Source of the DNA: Allostella vacuolata
GTDB taxonomy: Bacteria > Pseudomonadota > Alphaproteobacteria > ATCC43930 > Allostellaceae
Length of the DNA: 64,000 nt
NCBI GenBank assembly: GCA_006739055.1
Contig: AP019702.1
Location: 620,501 to 684,500, forward strand
Direction: 5' to 3'
Below, piece by piece: positions 1 through 9,291 of the stretch. The translations under genes and the position numbers were made by a program. The notes under the pieces were generated by a model. The model was given only the letters and a program-made list of their open reading frames with translations, ran no database searches and was not told the origin of the DNA. Every line of letters starts with the position of its first letter. Positions within the stretch are counted from its first letter, which is position 1.

Positions 1-1
1 C

Positions 2-829
2 CTCAAGCGCACCCCCGGCATTAAGATGCTGGAAGGGCCGGAACTGCGGACGGTCTTCTTCGGCATGGACCAGTGGCGGGATGAATCGCTCGACATGCCG
101 GGCTCGGGCAAGAACCCGTTCAAGGATGTCCGCGTCCGCCGCGCCGTCTACCAGGCGATCGACATCAACGCGATCCATCGCGTCGTCATGCGCGGCGCCT
201 CGACCCCGACCGGGCTGATGATCGCGCCCGGCATCAACGGCTTCTCCAAGGAGCTGAACGAGCGCTATCCGTTCGATCCCGAGGGCGCCAAGAAGCTGCT
301 GGCCGATGCCGGCTACCCGACCGGCTTCCCGGTGACGCTGGACTGCCCGAACGACCGCTACGTCAACGACGAGGCGATCTGCCAGGCGGTGGTGCCGATG
401 CTGGCCCGCATCGGGGTGCAGGTGAAGCTCAACGCGCAGACCAAGTCGAAGCATTTCGACAAGATCGGCCAGCGCCAGGGCAACAACACCAGCTTCTACA
501 TGCTCGGCTGGACGCCCGGCACGTTCGACGCCCACAACATGCTCTACAACATCCTGGGCACCCAGAACTTCGCCCCGGGCGCCGGGTCGAACAATGGCGG
601 GCGCTATTCCAACCCCAAGCTCGACCAGCTGACGCTGCAGATCGGCGAGGAGTCGGACCAGGAGAAGCGCAACCGGATGATCCACGAGGCCATGAAGATC
701 CACAAGGAGGACTTCGGCCATATCCCGCTGCACCAGCAGGCGCTGGCCTGGGCGCTGCGGGATTCCGTCCTGTCGATGCCCCAGTCGCCGAGCGATTCGG
801 CCCAGGTGCGCTTCGTCCGGATGAAGTGA
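2..829 (+). CDS. ABC transporter substrate-binding protein, family 5 (3' part, SBP1)
   Basis: Periplasmic binding protein of the dipeptide/oligopeptide (DppA/OppA, SBP_bac_5) family. The 5' end lies outside the window: the frame is open from base 2 and the residues before the first Met (LKRTPGIKM) align with the interior of the three paralogues downstream. It ends in the same R(F/Y)VRMK tail as they do, and is closest in style to the copy at 4409-5992 (shared SFYMLGW and AGSNN segments). It is the first of four tandem paralogues feeding one permease/ATPase set. A hairpin plus T-run follows at 856-887, so it may end its own transcript. Substrate unknown; peptides, amino acid derivatives or other small organics are possible. 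Confidence 0.9.
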   Translation, partial: LKRTPGIKMLEGPELRTVFFGMDQWRDESLDMPGSGKNPFKDVRVRRAVYQAIDINAIHRVVMRGASTPTGLMIAPGINGFSKELNERYPFDPEGAKKLLADAGYPTGFPVTLDCPNDRYVNDEAICQAVVPMLARIGVQVKLNAQTKSKHFDKIGQRQGNNTSFYMLGWTPGTFDAHNMLYNILGTQNFAPGAGSNNGGRYSNPKLDQLTLQIGEESDQEKRNRMIHEAMKIHKEDFGHIPLHQQALAWALRDSVLSMPQSPSDSAQVRFVRMK

Positions 830-855
830 GAAGCGACCCCACGGGGTAGCCGGGC

Positions 856-887
856 GGCGGGCCGGGTGACCGGTCCGCCGTTTTTTT
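856..887 (+). terminator. Rho-independent terminator after SBP1
   Basis: A 10-bp stem (GGCGGGCCGG pairing with CCGGTCCGCC, one G-U) around a GTGA loop is followed by G and seven T. It separates the first binding-protein gene from the second, implying that the paralogues are not simply one long transcript. Confidence 0.8.
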
Positions 888-894
888 GCGGCTT

Positions 895-908
895 CGATCG
901 TACGATCG
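895..908. promoter_or_regulatory. Perfect 14-bp palindrome upstream of SBP2
   Basis: CGATCGTACGATCG reads the same on both strands. It lies between the terminator and the next binding-protein start at 983, where an operator would be expected. No regulator can be named from the sequence. Confidence 0.3.
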
Positions 909-982
909 GCACGCCGCCTGCATTGCAGGTTTCCAGATGACGGCCGACGGCCTCCCGCCTGCCGCAACCGGGAGCCCGCGCG

Positions 983-2572
983 ATGCGACGTCGACTGCTG
1001 GTGGCCGCTGCCGCCGCCCTGCTCCTCCTGGCTGGACCCACGGCCGCCAAGACCTTCCGCTTCTCGACGTCGGGGGACGTGAACGGGCTCGACCCGCACC
1101 TCAACAACGAGACCCCGACCAACGCGATGAAGCACAACCTCTACGAGGGGTTGGTCTATCGCAACGACCGGATCGAGACCGAGCCGGCCCTGGCCGAGAG
1201 CTGGCAGCAGGTCTCGCCCACCATCTGGCGCTTCCGGCTGCGCCGCGGCGTGGTTTTCCATGACGGCACGCCCTTCACGGCCGACGACGTGGTCTTCTCG
1301 CTGGCGCGCGCGGCGCACCCGCAGAGCTCGATGCGGATCTACACCCAGACCATCCGCGAAGTGCGCCGGGTCGACGACCACACGGTCGACATCGAGACCA
1401 AGGTGCCCGACGCGATCCTGCTGTCGAGCCTGGGCTATCTGTGGATCATGTCCAAGGACTGGTCGCAGATGCACGGCACGGCGGCGCCGGTCGCCGGCAT
1501 CGTCGGCAACGAGAGCTATGCCAACACCCACGCCAACGGCACCGGGCCGTTCCGGCTGGCCGAGCGCGTGCCCGACACGCGCACCATCCTGGTGCCCAAC
1601 CCGAGCTGGTGGAACAAGAGCCCGCAGCACAACCTGACCCGGGTGGAGTTCCGGCCGATCGCCAACGCGGCGACCCGGGTGGCGGCGCTGCTGTCGGGCG
1701 AGCTCGACATGATGTACCCGGTGCCGCTGCAGGACATCCCGCGCCTGAAGCGCAGCCCGGGGCTGTCGGTGTTGGAAGGACCGGAGCTGCGCACCCTGTA
1801 TTTCGGCATGGACCAGTGGCGCGACGAACTGCTGGACATGCCGGGCACGGGCAGGAACCCGTTCAAGGACCGGCGCGTCCGCGAGGCCTTCTACAAGGCG
1901 ATCGACGTCCAGGCGATCCACCGGGTGGTCATGCGCGGTGCCTCGACCCCGGCCGGGCTGCTGGTCGGGCCCGGCATCAACGGCTTCTCGAAGGCGCTGA
2001 ACGGGCGCCTGCCCTTCGACCCGGACGGGGCGCGGAGGCTGCTGGCGGAAGCGGGCTATCCCGACGGCTTCACGGTCACGCTCGACTGCTCCAACGACCG
2101 TTTCGTCAACGACGAGGCGATCTGCCAGTCGGTGGTGCCGATGCTGGCCCGGATCGGCGTCACGGTCCGGCTCAACATCCAGACCAAGTCCAAGTATTTC
2201 GACAAGATCGGCATCCGGCAGAAGAACAACACCAGCTTCTTCCTGCATGCCTGGACGCCCGGCACCTACGACGCCCACAACGCGCTGATGGCCCTGGTGA
2301 TGACCCAGGACGCCCGGGAGGGCACCGGCGGCAACAACAACAGCCGCTATTCCAACCCCACGGTCGACGATCTCGTGCGCCGCATCGCGGTCGAGCCGGA
2401 CCAGGAGCGGCGCACGGGCTTCATCCATGACGCGCTGCGCCTGGCGAAAGAGGATTTCAGCCACATTCCCCTGCACCAGCAGGCGCTCGCCTGGGCGGTG
2501 CGCGACACGGTCGCGCACATTCCCCAGCCGCCGGACGACAGCCCGATGCCGCGCTATGTCCGCATGAAGTAG
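983..2572 (+). CDS. ABC transporter substrate-binding protein, family 5 (SBP2)
   Basis: 529-residue periplasmic DppA/OppA-type binding protein. Residues 1-22 (MRRRLLVAAAAALLLLAG...) are a Sec signal peptide, with cleavage expected before KTFRFS. The family hallmark of a DPHLNNET segment near the mature N terminus and an FHDGTPFTADD block near residue 95 are present. A 40-codon block (1046-1165) is identical at DNA level to the next paralogue, although the rest of the two genes has diverged. Second of four tandem binding proteins ahead of the importer at 6369-10360. Substrate not inferable. Confidence 0.92.
   Translation: MRRRLLVAAAAALLLLAGPTAAKTFRFSTSGDVNGLDPHLNNETPTNAMKHNLYEGLVYRNDRIETEPALAESWQQVSPTIWRFRLRRGVVFHDGTPFTADDVVFSLARAAHPQSSMRIYTQTIREVRRVDDHTVDIETKVPDAILLSSLGYLWIMSKDWSQMHGTAAPVAGIVGNESYANTHANGTGPFRLAERVPDTRTILVPNPSWWNKSPQHNLTRVEFRPIANAATRVAALLSGELDMMYPVPLQDIPRLKRSPGLSVLEGPELRTLYFGMDQWRDELLDMPGTGRNPFKDRRVREAFYKAIDVQAIHRVVMRGASTPAGLLVGPGINGFSKALNGRLPFDPDGARRLLAEAGYPDGFTVTLDCSNDRFVNDEAICQSVVPMLARIGVTVRLNIQTKSKYFDKIGIRQKNNTSFFLHAWTPGTYDAHNALMALVMTQDAREGTGGNNNSRYSNPTVDDLVRRIAVEPDQERRTGFIHDALRLAKEDFSHIPLHQQALAWAVRDTVAHIPQPPDDSPMPRYVRMK
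1046..1165 (+). repeat. 120-bp exact direct repeat, copy 1 (within SBP2)
   Basis: Forty consecutive codons, from the mature N terminus (AKTFRFS) through LVYRN, are base-for-base identical to 2765-2884 in the following paralogue, while flanking codons differ. This is a likely gene-conversion tract. Confidence 0.85.
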
Positions 2573-2701
2573 TCCCGTACCGCTGCTCGTGCCGGCCCGT
2601 ACTTTCCCTGCATGGGGGATGTCGGCACGGGTTCTGCTATGCTCTCCCGGTCAGAGACGGCCGGTGGCTTCCCTGTCGGCCGCAACCGGGAGAGACGTGG
2701 G

Positions 2702-4288
2702 ATGCGACGACGATTGCTGGTGGCGGCGGCGGCCACCGCCCTGATCCTGGGCGCCGGTGCCGAGGCCAAGACCTTCCGCTTCTCGACGTCGGGGGACGTG
2801 AACGGGCTCGACCCGCACCTCAACAACGAGACCCCGACCAACGCGATGAAGCACAACCTCTACGAGGGGTTGGTCTATCGCAACAACAAGCTCGAGATCG
2901 AGCCGGCGCTGGCGACCGAATGGCAGCAGACCGACCCGACCACCTGGCGCTTCAAGCTGCGCCACGGCGTCACCTTCCATGACGGCACGCCCTTCACCGC
3001 CGACGACTTCATCTTCTCGGTCAAGCGCTCGGCCGCCACGACCAGCGCCATGCGCATCTTCACCCAGACCATCAGGGAGGTGCGCCGGGTCGACGACCAC
3101 ACGATCGACATCGAGACCAAGACCCCGGATCCGATCCTGCTGTCGAGCCTCGGGTACATCTGGGTCATGTCCAGGGCCTGGGCCGAGAAGAACAACACGG
3201 CCGAGCCGGTCCAGGGCATCGTCGGCAACGAGAGCTACGCCAACGTGCATGCCAACGGCACCGGCCCGTTCCGGATCATCGATCGGGTGCCGGACACGCG
3301 CACCGTCCTGGTCCCGAACGAGAAATGGTGGGGCAAGCCGCAGCACAACCTGACCCGGGTCGAGTTCCGGCCGATCGCCAACGCGGCGACCCGGGTCGCC
3401 GCCCTGCTGTCGGGCGAGCTCGACATGATGTACCCGGTGCCGCTGCAGGACGTGCCGCGCCTGAAGCGGACCGCGGGGGTGAAGGTCCTGGAGGGGCCGG
3501 AGCTGCGGACGATCTATATCGGCTTCGACCAGTTCCGCGACGAGCTGCTGGACATGCCGGGGTCGGGCAAGAACCCGTTCAAGGACCGCCGCGTGCGCGA
3601 GGCCTTCTACCGGGCGATCGACGTCAACGCGATCCACCGGGTGGTCATGCGCGGCGCCTCGACCCCGACCGGCCTGCTGATCGCCCCCGGTATCAACGGC
3701 TTCTCCAAGGAGCTGAACGAGCGCACGCCGTTCGACCCGGAGGGGGCGAAGAAGCTGCTGGCCGAGGCCGGGTATGCCGCCGGCTTCACCGTGACCATGG
3801 ACTGCTCCAACGACCGCTACGTCAACGACGAGGCGATCTGCCAGGCGATCGCGCCCATGCTGGCCCGGGTCGGGGTGAACCTGAAGCTCAACATCCAGAC
3901 CAAGTCCAAGTACTTCGACAAGATCGGCATACGCCAGGGCTTCAACACCAGCTTCTTCCTGCATGGCTGGACGCCCGGCACCTATGACGCGCACAACGCG
4001 CTGATGGCGCTGGTCCACACCCGCGACCAGAAGGCGGGCACCGGCACCACCAACAACGGCCGCTACTCGAACTCGAAGGTGGATGCGCTGATCGCCCGGA
4101 TCGGCGTCGAGCCCGACCAGGAGAAGCGCACCGGCTTCATCCATGAGGCGTTCCGGCTGGCCAAGGCGGATTTCAGCCACATTCCGGTGCACCAGCAGGC
4201 GCTCGCCTGGGCGGTGCGCGACAGCGTGGCCTTCATCCCGCAGCCGCCCGACGACAGCCCGATGCCGCGCTACGTCCGCATGAAGTAG
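2702..4288 (+). CDS. ABC transporter substrate-binding protein, family 5 (SBP3)
   Basis: 528-residue DppA/OppA-type binding protein. The frame is open further upstream to 2612, but the ATG at 2702 is chosen: it starts a normal Sec signal (MRRRLLVAAAATALILGAGAEA, cleavage before KTFRFS) that matches SBP2, and gggaga lies just upstream. It carries the FHDGTPFTADD block and the terminal RYVRMK. It shares a 120-bp identical DNA block with SBP2 and is clearly a product of local duplication. Confidence 0.9.
   Translation: MRRRLLVAAAATALILGAGAEAKTFRFSTSGDVNGLDPHLNNETPTNAMKHNLYEGLVYRNNKLEIEPALATEWQQTDPTTWRFKLRHGVTFHDGTPFTADDFIFSVKRSAATTSAMRIFTQTIREVRRVDDHTIDIETKTPDPILLSSLGYIWVMSRAWAEKNNTAEPVQGIVGNESYANVHANGTGPFRIIDRVPDTRTVLVPNEKWWGKPQHNLTRVEFRPIANAATRVAALLSGELDMMYPVPLQDVPRLKRTAGVKVLEGPELRTIYIGFDQFRDELLDMPGSGKNPFKDRRVREAFYRAIDVNAIHRVVMRGASTPTGLLIAPGINGFSKELNERTPFDPEGAKKLLAEAGYAAGFTVTMDCSNDRYVNDEAICQAIAPMLARVGVNLKLNIQTKSKYFDKIGIRQGFNTSFFLHGWTPGTYDAHNALMALVHTRDQKAGTGTTNNGRYSNSKVDALIARIGVEPDQEKRTGFIHEAFRLAKADFSHIPVHQQALAWAVRDSVAFIPQPPDDSPMPRYVRMK
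2765..2884 (+). repeat. 120-bp exact direct repeat, copy 2 (within SBP3)
   Basis: Identical to 1046-1165, ending at the LVYRN codons. The bases immediately before and after differ between copies, marking the edges of a conversion or recent recombination tract. Confidence 0.85.
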
Positions 4289-4294
4289 TCGAGC

Positions 4295-4337
4295 GGGGCC
4301 GGACGGTTTCACTCGCCGAAGGCGTGCATCCGGCCCC
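4295..4337. other. Intergenic inverted repeat between SBP3 and SBP4
   Basis: GGGGCCGGA (4295-4303) and TCCGGCCCC (4329-4337) are perfect reverse complements with a 25-nt loop. No T-run follows, so it is more likely an mRNA-stabilising or processing hairpin than a terminator. Confidence 0.45.
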
Positions 4338-4408
4338 ATAGTTCCCGCAACCCGCCCGAAGAGCCGGGTCGAACCGGCCATGGGCATTCCTCCAGACAGG
4401 GGTATGGC

Positions 4409-5992
4409 ATGAGCAGACTATTGACGGCGACGGCGGTGGCGCTGAGCCTCGCGGCCTACGGCATGGCGGAGGCGAAGACCTTCCGCTTCTCGTCCTCGGG
4501 CGACATCAACGGGCTCGACCCGCACCTCAACAACGAGGCGCCCACCAACGCGATGAAGAACAACGTCTACGAGACGCTGATCTTCCGCGACTACCAGCTC
4601 AAGCTGCTGCCGGCGCTCGCCACCGAGTGGAAGCAGGTCGACCCGACGACCTGGCGCTTCAAGCTGCGCCAGGGCGTCAAGTTCCACGACGGCACGCCCT
4701 TCACGGCCGACGACGTCGTCTTCTCGGTCAAGCGCAACCAGCACGAGCAGGGCGCGATGCGCACGGCCTCGCTGACCATCAAGGAGGTGAAGAAGGTCGA
4801 CGAGGCGACGATCGAGATCCTGACCGAGGGGCCGAACCCCATCCTCGACCAGGACCTGACCTCGCTCTTCATCATGTCCAAGCCATGGGCGGAGAAGAAC
4901 AATACGGTGACCCCGGTGCGGGGCATCGTCGGCAACGAAAGCTATGCCAACACCCACACCAACGGCACCGGGCCGTTCAAGATCCTGGACCGGGTGCCCG
5001 ACACCCGCACCGTGCTGGTGCCCAACCCCGACTGGTGGAACAAGAAGCCGGAGCACAACCTGACCCGGGTCGAGTTCCGGCCGATCGCCAACGCCGCGAC
5101 GCGCGTGGCGGCGCTGCTGTCGGGCGAAGTCGACATGATGTACCCGGTGCCGCTCCAGGACATCCCGCGGATCGAGCGCACCGCCGGCATCAAGGTGCTG
5201 CAGGGGCCGGAGCTGCGCGTCGTCTTCCTCGGCATGGACCAGTGGCGCCCGGAACTGCTGGACATGCCCGGCTCGGGCAAGAACCCGTTCAAGGACAAGC
5301 GCGTCCGCCAGGCCTTCTACCAGGCGATCGACGTCGAGGCGATCAAGCGGGTCGTCATGCGCGGCGTCTCCATCCCGACCGGCCTGATGGTCGGCCGGGG
5401 GGCGACCGGCTACTCCAAGGAGCTCGACACCCGCTACCCGTTCGATCCGGACGGGGCGAAGAAGCTGCTGGCGGACGCGGGCTACCCGTCGGGCTTCACG
5501 GTGACGCTCGACTGTCCGAACGACCGCTACGTCAACGACGAGGCGATCTGCCAGTCGGTGGTGCCGATGCTGGGCCGCATCGGCGTCACGGTGAAGCTGA
5601 ACGCGCAGACCAAGTCCAAGCACTTCGACAAGATCGGCACCCGGCAGGGCAACAACACCAGCTTCTACATGCTGGGCTGGGGCACCTACGATGCCTATGA
5701 CATGCTCTACAACATCCTGATGACGGTCGACGCGACGGCCGGCGCCGGGTCGAACAACAGCGGCCGCTACTCCAACCCCAAGCTGGACGAGCTCACCAGG
5801 CAGATCCGGGTCGAGGTCGACCAGGAGAAGCGCAACAAGCTGATCTACGACGCGATGAAGATCCACAAGGAGGATTTCGGCCACATCCCGCTGCATCAGC
5901 CGCCGCTGGCCTGGGCGGCCCGCGACGTCGTCGCCTCGCTTCCGCAGGCACCGAACGACTATGTGATGCTGCGCTACGTGCGCATGAAGTAG
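4409..5992 (+). CDS. ABC transporter substrate-binding protein, family 5 (SBP4)
   Basis: 527-residue periplasmic binding protein. Its signal peptide is MSRLLTATAVALSLAAYGMAEA, with cleavage before KTFRFS. It has the same family blocks as SBP2 and SBP3 (FHDGTPFTADD, IVGNESYANTH, SGEVDMMYPVPLQDIPR) and the same RYVRMK end. It is the most diverged of the three complete copies in its N-terminal lobe (KNNVYETLIFRDYQ) and resembles SBP1 in its C-terminal lobe, which suggests that the four copies cover two substrate classes. It is the closest binding protein to the permease gene at 6369. Confidence 0.92.
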   Translation: MSRLLTATAVALSLAAYGMAEAKTFRFSSSGDINGLDPHLNNEAPTNAMKNNVYETLIFRDYQLKLLPALATEWKQVDPTTWRFKLRQGVKFHDGTPFTADDVVFSVKRNQHEQGAMRTASLTIKEVKKVDEATIEILTEGPNPILDQDLTSLFIMSKPWAEKNNTVTPVRGIVGNESYANTHTNGTGPFKILDRVPDTRTVLVPNPDWWNKKPEHNLTRVEFRPIANAATRVAALLSGEVDMMYPVPLQDIPRIERTAGIKVLQGPELRVVFLGMDQWRPELLDMPGSGKNPFKDKRVRQAFYQAIDVEAIKRVVMRGVSIPTGLMVGRGATGYSKELDTRYPFDPDGAKKLLADAGYPSGFTVTLDCPNDRYVNDEAICQSVVPMLGRIGVTVKLNAQTKSKHFDKIGTRQGNNTSFYMLGWGTYDAYDMLYNILMTVDATAGAGSNNSGRYSNPKLDELTRQIRVEVDQEKRNKLIYDAMKIHKEDFGHIPLHQPPLAWAARDVVASLPQAPNDYVMLRYVRMK

Positions 5993-6368
5993 CCATTCTC
6001 GCGGGCGGCAGGCACGGCCATCCGGCCGGAGCCTGCCGCAGCGCGGAAATCTTCTGCCCTGGCATGCGAGCCCTGGGGCACGATGAACCAGAAGTGTCCG
6101 GGGGCGCAGGTGCCCACCGAGGCGTGGATGGTACGATTCGTGAAAAGGAAGCATGGGCGGTTCGGCGGTGCGCCGGCCTGGACCCGGGGACACCGCCTCT
6201 GCGATGGCGGCGCTGGGGAAAGGCGTTGACGGCGGTTTTGCGGCCGGCCTAGTAGAGGGGTTTCCGGCATAGCCTGAAAATTGGGCAGCCGGCGTCGGGA
6301 GAGAGGGGAATGGGCAAGGAACGGGCGACACAGGCACGGCCTGTCGACACGGCGCGAAGGCGGCATCG
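5993..6368. other. 376-bp intergenic region with hairpin and candidate promoter
   Basis: No convincing gene is seen here. It holds a 9-bp perfect inverted repeat at 6005-6039 (GCGGCAGGC/GCCTGCCGC) with no T-run, directly after SBP4, and a candidate sigma-70-like promoter further down (6226-6255). The interval separates the binding-protein tandem from the membrane components. Confidence 0.5.
6226..6255 (+). promoter_or_regulatory. Candidate promoter for the permease/ATPase operon
   Basis: A TTGACG -35-like hexamer (6226-6231) and a TAGTAG -10-like hexamer (6250-6255) are separated by 18 bp, about 115 bp before the permease start at 6369. The -10 match is mediocre, so this is tentative. Confidence 0.3.
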
Positions 6369-7355
6369 ATGATTGCGTTTGTAATCCGGCGCCTTCTTCA
6401 ATCGCTGATCGTGATGCTGGTGGTGGCGTTCGTCGCCTTCAGCATGTTCAATTTCCTCGGCGACCCGATCAACAACATGGTCGGGCAGGATGCAACCGAG
6501 CAGGAGCGGGAAAACCTGCGGCGCGTGCTGGGCCTCGACCAGCCCTTCTACATCCAGTTCCTGGTCTATCTGGGCAACGCCATCCAGGGGAACTTCGGCA
6601 CCTCCTACCGGCTCGGCATGCCAGTGGTGAACGCACTGGCCGATCGCCTCCCCGCCACGCTGGAGCTGGTGTTCTGCGCCGCGGGCCTGGCCCTGCTGGT
6701 CGGCGTGCCGCTCGGCGTCTATACCGGCCTGCACCGCGACCGCTGGCTCAGCAAGGTGTTCCTCACCCTATCGCTGATCGGCATCTCGCTGCCGACCTTC
6801 CTGATCGGCATCCTGCTGATCCTGTTCTTCGCGGTCTATCTCGGCTGGCTGCCGTCCTTCGGGCGCGGCGACGTGGTCGACCTCGGGATCTGGACGACCG
6901 GCTTCCTGACCCTGTCGGGCATCAAGGCGCTGATCCTGCCGTCGATCACCCTGGCGCTGTTCCAGCTCACCCTGGTCATGCGGCTGGTCCGCGCGGAGAT
7001 GCTGGAGGTGCTGCGCACCGACTACATCAAGTTCGCGCGTGCCCGCGGCCTGTCCAACCGGGCGGTGCATTTCGGCCATGCGCTCGGCAACACGCTGGTG
7101 CCCGTCATCACCATCACCGGCCTGCAGATCGGCTCGCTGATCGCGTTTGCGATCGTCACCGAGACGGTCTTCCAGTGGCCGGGCATGGGCCTGTTGTTCC
7201 TGCAGGCGGTGCAGTTCGTCGACATCCCGGTGATGTCGTCCTACCTCGTGCTGATCGCGTTCTTCTTCGTCCTGATCAACCTGATCGTCGATCTGCTCTA
7301 CTATTTCGTCGACCCGCGTCTGCGCGCCGATCGCGCCGTCGCCGGCGGCCATTGA
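6369..7355 (+). CDS. ABC transporter permease, DppB type
   Basis: 328-residue inner-membrane permease of the dipeptide/oligopeptide importer family. It has an N-terminal membrane segment (IAFVIRRLLQSLIVMLVVAFVAFSMFNFLGD), a periplasmic stretch, then the binding-protein-dependent transport domain. The EAA-type loop that contacts the ATPase is DYIKFARARGLS...LVP. It ends with the family-typical DPRLR. It is followed after 17 bp by its partner permease and forms an operon through the two ATPases. Confidence 0.93.
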   Translation: MIAFVIRRLLQSLIVMLVVAFVAFSMFNFLGDPINNMVGQDATEQERENLRRVLGLDQPFYIQFLVYLGNAIQGNFGTSYRLGMPVVNALADRLPATLELVFCAAGLALLVGVPLGVYTGLHRDRWLSKVFLTLSLIGISLPTFLIGILLILFFAVYLGWLPSFGRGDVVDLGIWTTGFLTLSGIKALILPSITLALFQLTLVMRLVRAEMLEVLRTDYIKFARARGLSNRAVHFGHALGNTLVPVITITGLQIGSLIAFAIVTETVFQWPGMGLLFLQAVQFVDIPVMSSYLVLIAFFFVLINLIVDLLYYFVDPRLRADRAVAGGH

Positions 7356-7372
7356 GCGACGGGGAAGCCGCC

Positions 7373-8305
7373 ATGGCAGACGTGACTGCACCTCCGGGCG
7401 CGCTGCGACGCTTCGTCGACAGCGACGTCTTCTACAGTTTCCGCCGTTCCAAGGTGACGGTGGTGGCCGCGATCGTGACCGCCATCATCGTCATCGGCTC
7501 GATGCTGGGGCCGTGGATCGCCCCGCACGACACCTACGACGTCCGCAGCCTGAACCTGCTCGACGCCTTCACCCCGCCGGTCTGGTCGGAGGGGGGCAAC
7601 CCCAGCTACCTGCTCGGCACCGACGACCAGGGCCGCGACGTCTTCTCGACCATCCTGCTGGGCGCGCGGGTGTCGCTGCTGGTCGGCTTCGCCGCCACCC
7701 TCTTCGCCATGACGCTGGGGGTCCTGCTCGGCCTGATCAGCGGCTATGTCGGCGGCACCACCGATGCCGTCATCATGCGCATCGCCGACATCAAGCTGTC
7801 CTTTCCGGCGATCCTGATCGCGCTGCTGATCGACGGCGTGGCCCGCGGCATCATCCCGCGCGACATGCATGACGACCTGGCGCTCTACGTCGTCATCTTC
7901 GCCATCGGCATCTCCAACTGGGTCGCCTACGCCCGCACCGTGCGCGGCTCGACGCTCGTGGAGAAGAACAAGGAGTACGTCCAGGCCGCGCGCATCATCG
8001 GCCTGCACCCCTTCACCATCATGATCCGCCACGTGCTGCCCAACGTGCTGGGCCCGGTGCTGGTCATCGGCACGCTCGGCCTGGCCGGTGCCATCCTGGC
8101 GGAGGCGACGCTGAGCTTCCTCGGCGTCGGCGTGCCGCCCACCCGTCCCTCGCTCGGCACCCTCATCCGGGTCGGCAACAACTTCCTGTTCTCCGGTGAG
8201 TGGTGGATGACGATCTTCCCCGGCGTGATGCTGGTGGTCCTGGTCCTGGCGGTGAACCTGCTCGGCGACTGGCTCCGCGACGCGCTCAACCCGAAGCTCC
8301 GCTGA
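7373..8305 (+). CDS. ABC transporter permease, DppC type
   Basis: 310-residue permease. The ATG at 7373 is used, although the frame is open much further upstream inside the dppB-like gene. N-terminal oppC-type segment (FRRSKVTVVAAIVTAIIVIGS), then LGTDDQGRDVFSTILLGARVSLLVG, a hallmark of DppC, and the EAA loop YVQAARIIGLH...LPNVLGP. Its stop overlaps the next start (TGATG at 8303-8307), so expression is coupled to the ATPase. Confidence 0.93.
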   Translation: MADVTAPPGALRRFVDSDVFYSFRRSKVTVVAAIVTAIIVIGSMLGPWIAPHDTYDVRSLNLLDAFTPPVWSEGGNPSYLLGTDDQGRDVFSTILLGARVSLLVGFAATLFAMTLGVLLGLISGYVGGTTDAVIMRIADIKLSFPAILIALLIDGVARGIIPRDMHDDLALYVVIFAIGISNWVAYARTVRGSTLVEKNKEYVQAARIIGLHPFTIMIRHVLPNVLGPVLVIGTLGLAGAILAEATLSFLGVGVPPTRPSLGTLIRVGNNFLFSGEWWMTIFPGVMLVVLVLAVNLLGDWLRDALNPKLR

Positions 8306-9291
8306 TGCAGAATTCTCCTCTTCTTCGGGTCGAGAACCTCAAGGTCGAGTTTCCCACCCGCCGCGGCCGCCTGGTGGCCGTCGACGATGTCTCCTTCGAC
8401 ATCGCGCCCGGCGAGGTGCTGGGCGTGGTCGGCGAATCCGGTGCCGGCAAGTCGATGACGGGCTCCGCCATCATCGGCCTGCTGGAGCCGCCCGGCCGCA
8501 TCGCCGGCGGATCGATCTCGCTCGACGGGCGCCGCATCGACAACCTTCCCTACGAGGAGATGCGCAAGATCCGCGGCAAGCATATCGGCGCGATCTTCCA
8601 GGACCCGCTCACCAGCCTCAACCCACTCTATTCGGTGGGCAAGCAGCTGGTGGAGACGATCATGACCCACTCCGACCTGACGCCGACGGCGGCCCGCGAG
8701 CGCGCGCTCGCCCTGCTGCGCGAGGTCGGCATCCCCGCGCCCGAGCGCCGGATCGAGCAGTATCCGCACCAGTTCTCGGGCGGCATGCGGCAGCGGGTGG
8801 TGATCGCGCTGGCACTCTGCGCCAATCCGCGCCTGATCGTCGCCGACGAGCCGACCACCGCGCTCGACGTCTCGATCCAGGCCCAGATCATCACCCTGCT
8901 GAAGCGTCTGTGCCGCGAGCATGGCACGGCGGTCATGCTGGTGACGCACGACATGGGCGTCATCGCCGAGACAGCCGACCGGGTGGCGGTGATGTATGCC
9001 GGCCGGGTGGCCGAGATCGGGCCGGTGCGCGACGTCATCAAGAACCCCAAGCATCCCTACACGATCGGCCTGATGGGCTCGATCCCGCGGATAGGCCGCG
9101 ACGAGGAGCGGCTGACCCAGATCGACGGGTCGATGCCGCGCCTGACCGAGATCCCGCAGGGCTGCGCCTTCAACCCGCGCTGCCCGCTGGTGTTCGACCG
9201 TTGCCGCCGCGAGCGGCCCGACCTGATCGACGTCGGGCCGTTCCACCAGGTCTCCTGCTGGAAGTACGCCGAGGGGGTGGGACATGCTTAA
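8305..9291 (+). CDS. ABC transporter ATP-binding protein, DppD type
   Basis: 328-residue cytoplasmic ATPase of the importer. Walker A GESGAGKS begins at residue 43; the FSGGMRQRV signature, LIVADEPTTALD Walker B and THDMGV switch follow. The C-terminal oligopeptide-importer extension has the Cys pattern CAFNPRCPL...C..ERP. ATG at 8305 overlaps the preceding stop and fits the family N terminus (LLRVENLKVEF). Overlaps the DppF-type gene by 8 bp. Confidence 0.94.
   Translation: MQNSPLLRVENLKVEFPTRRGRLVAVDDVSFDIAPGEVLGVVGESGAGKSMTGSAIIGLLEPPGRIAGGSISLDGRRIDNLPYEEMRKIRGKHIGAIFQDPLTSLNPLYSVGKQLVETIMTHSDLTPTAARERALALLREVGIPAPERRIEQYPHQFSGGMRQRVVIALALCANPRLIVADEPTTALDVSIQAQIITLLKRLCREHGTAVMLVTHDMGVIAETADRVAVMYAGRVAEIGPVRDVIKNPKHPYTIGLMGSIPRIGRDEERLTQIDGSMPRLTEIPQGCAFNPRCPLVFDRCRRERPDLIDVGPFHQVSCWKYAEGVGHA

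Noticed and set aside
2651-4387. Long minus-strand open frame opposite SBP3 (and similar ones at 4418-6337 and 10943-13648)
   Set aside because: Low-complexity His/Arg/Val-rich translation lying antisense to genes with clear families; an artefact of high third-position GC.
6005-6039. Hairpin after SBP4 as an intrinsic terminator
   Set aside because: Stem is good (9 bp) but no T-run follows; listed only as structure.
6064-6252. Short plus-strand frame in the 376-bp gap before the permease
   Set aside because: Unusual composition for a gene (Gly/Arg/Trp-rich), no ribosome site, no similarity seen.
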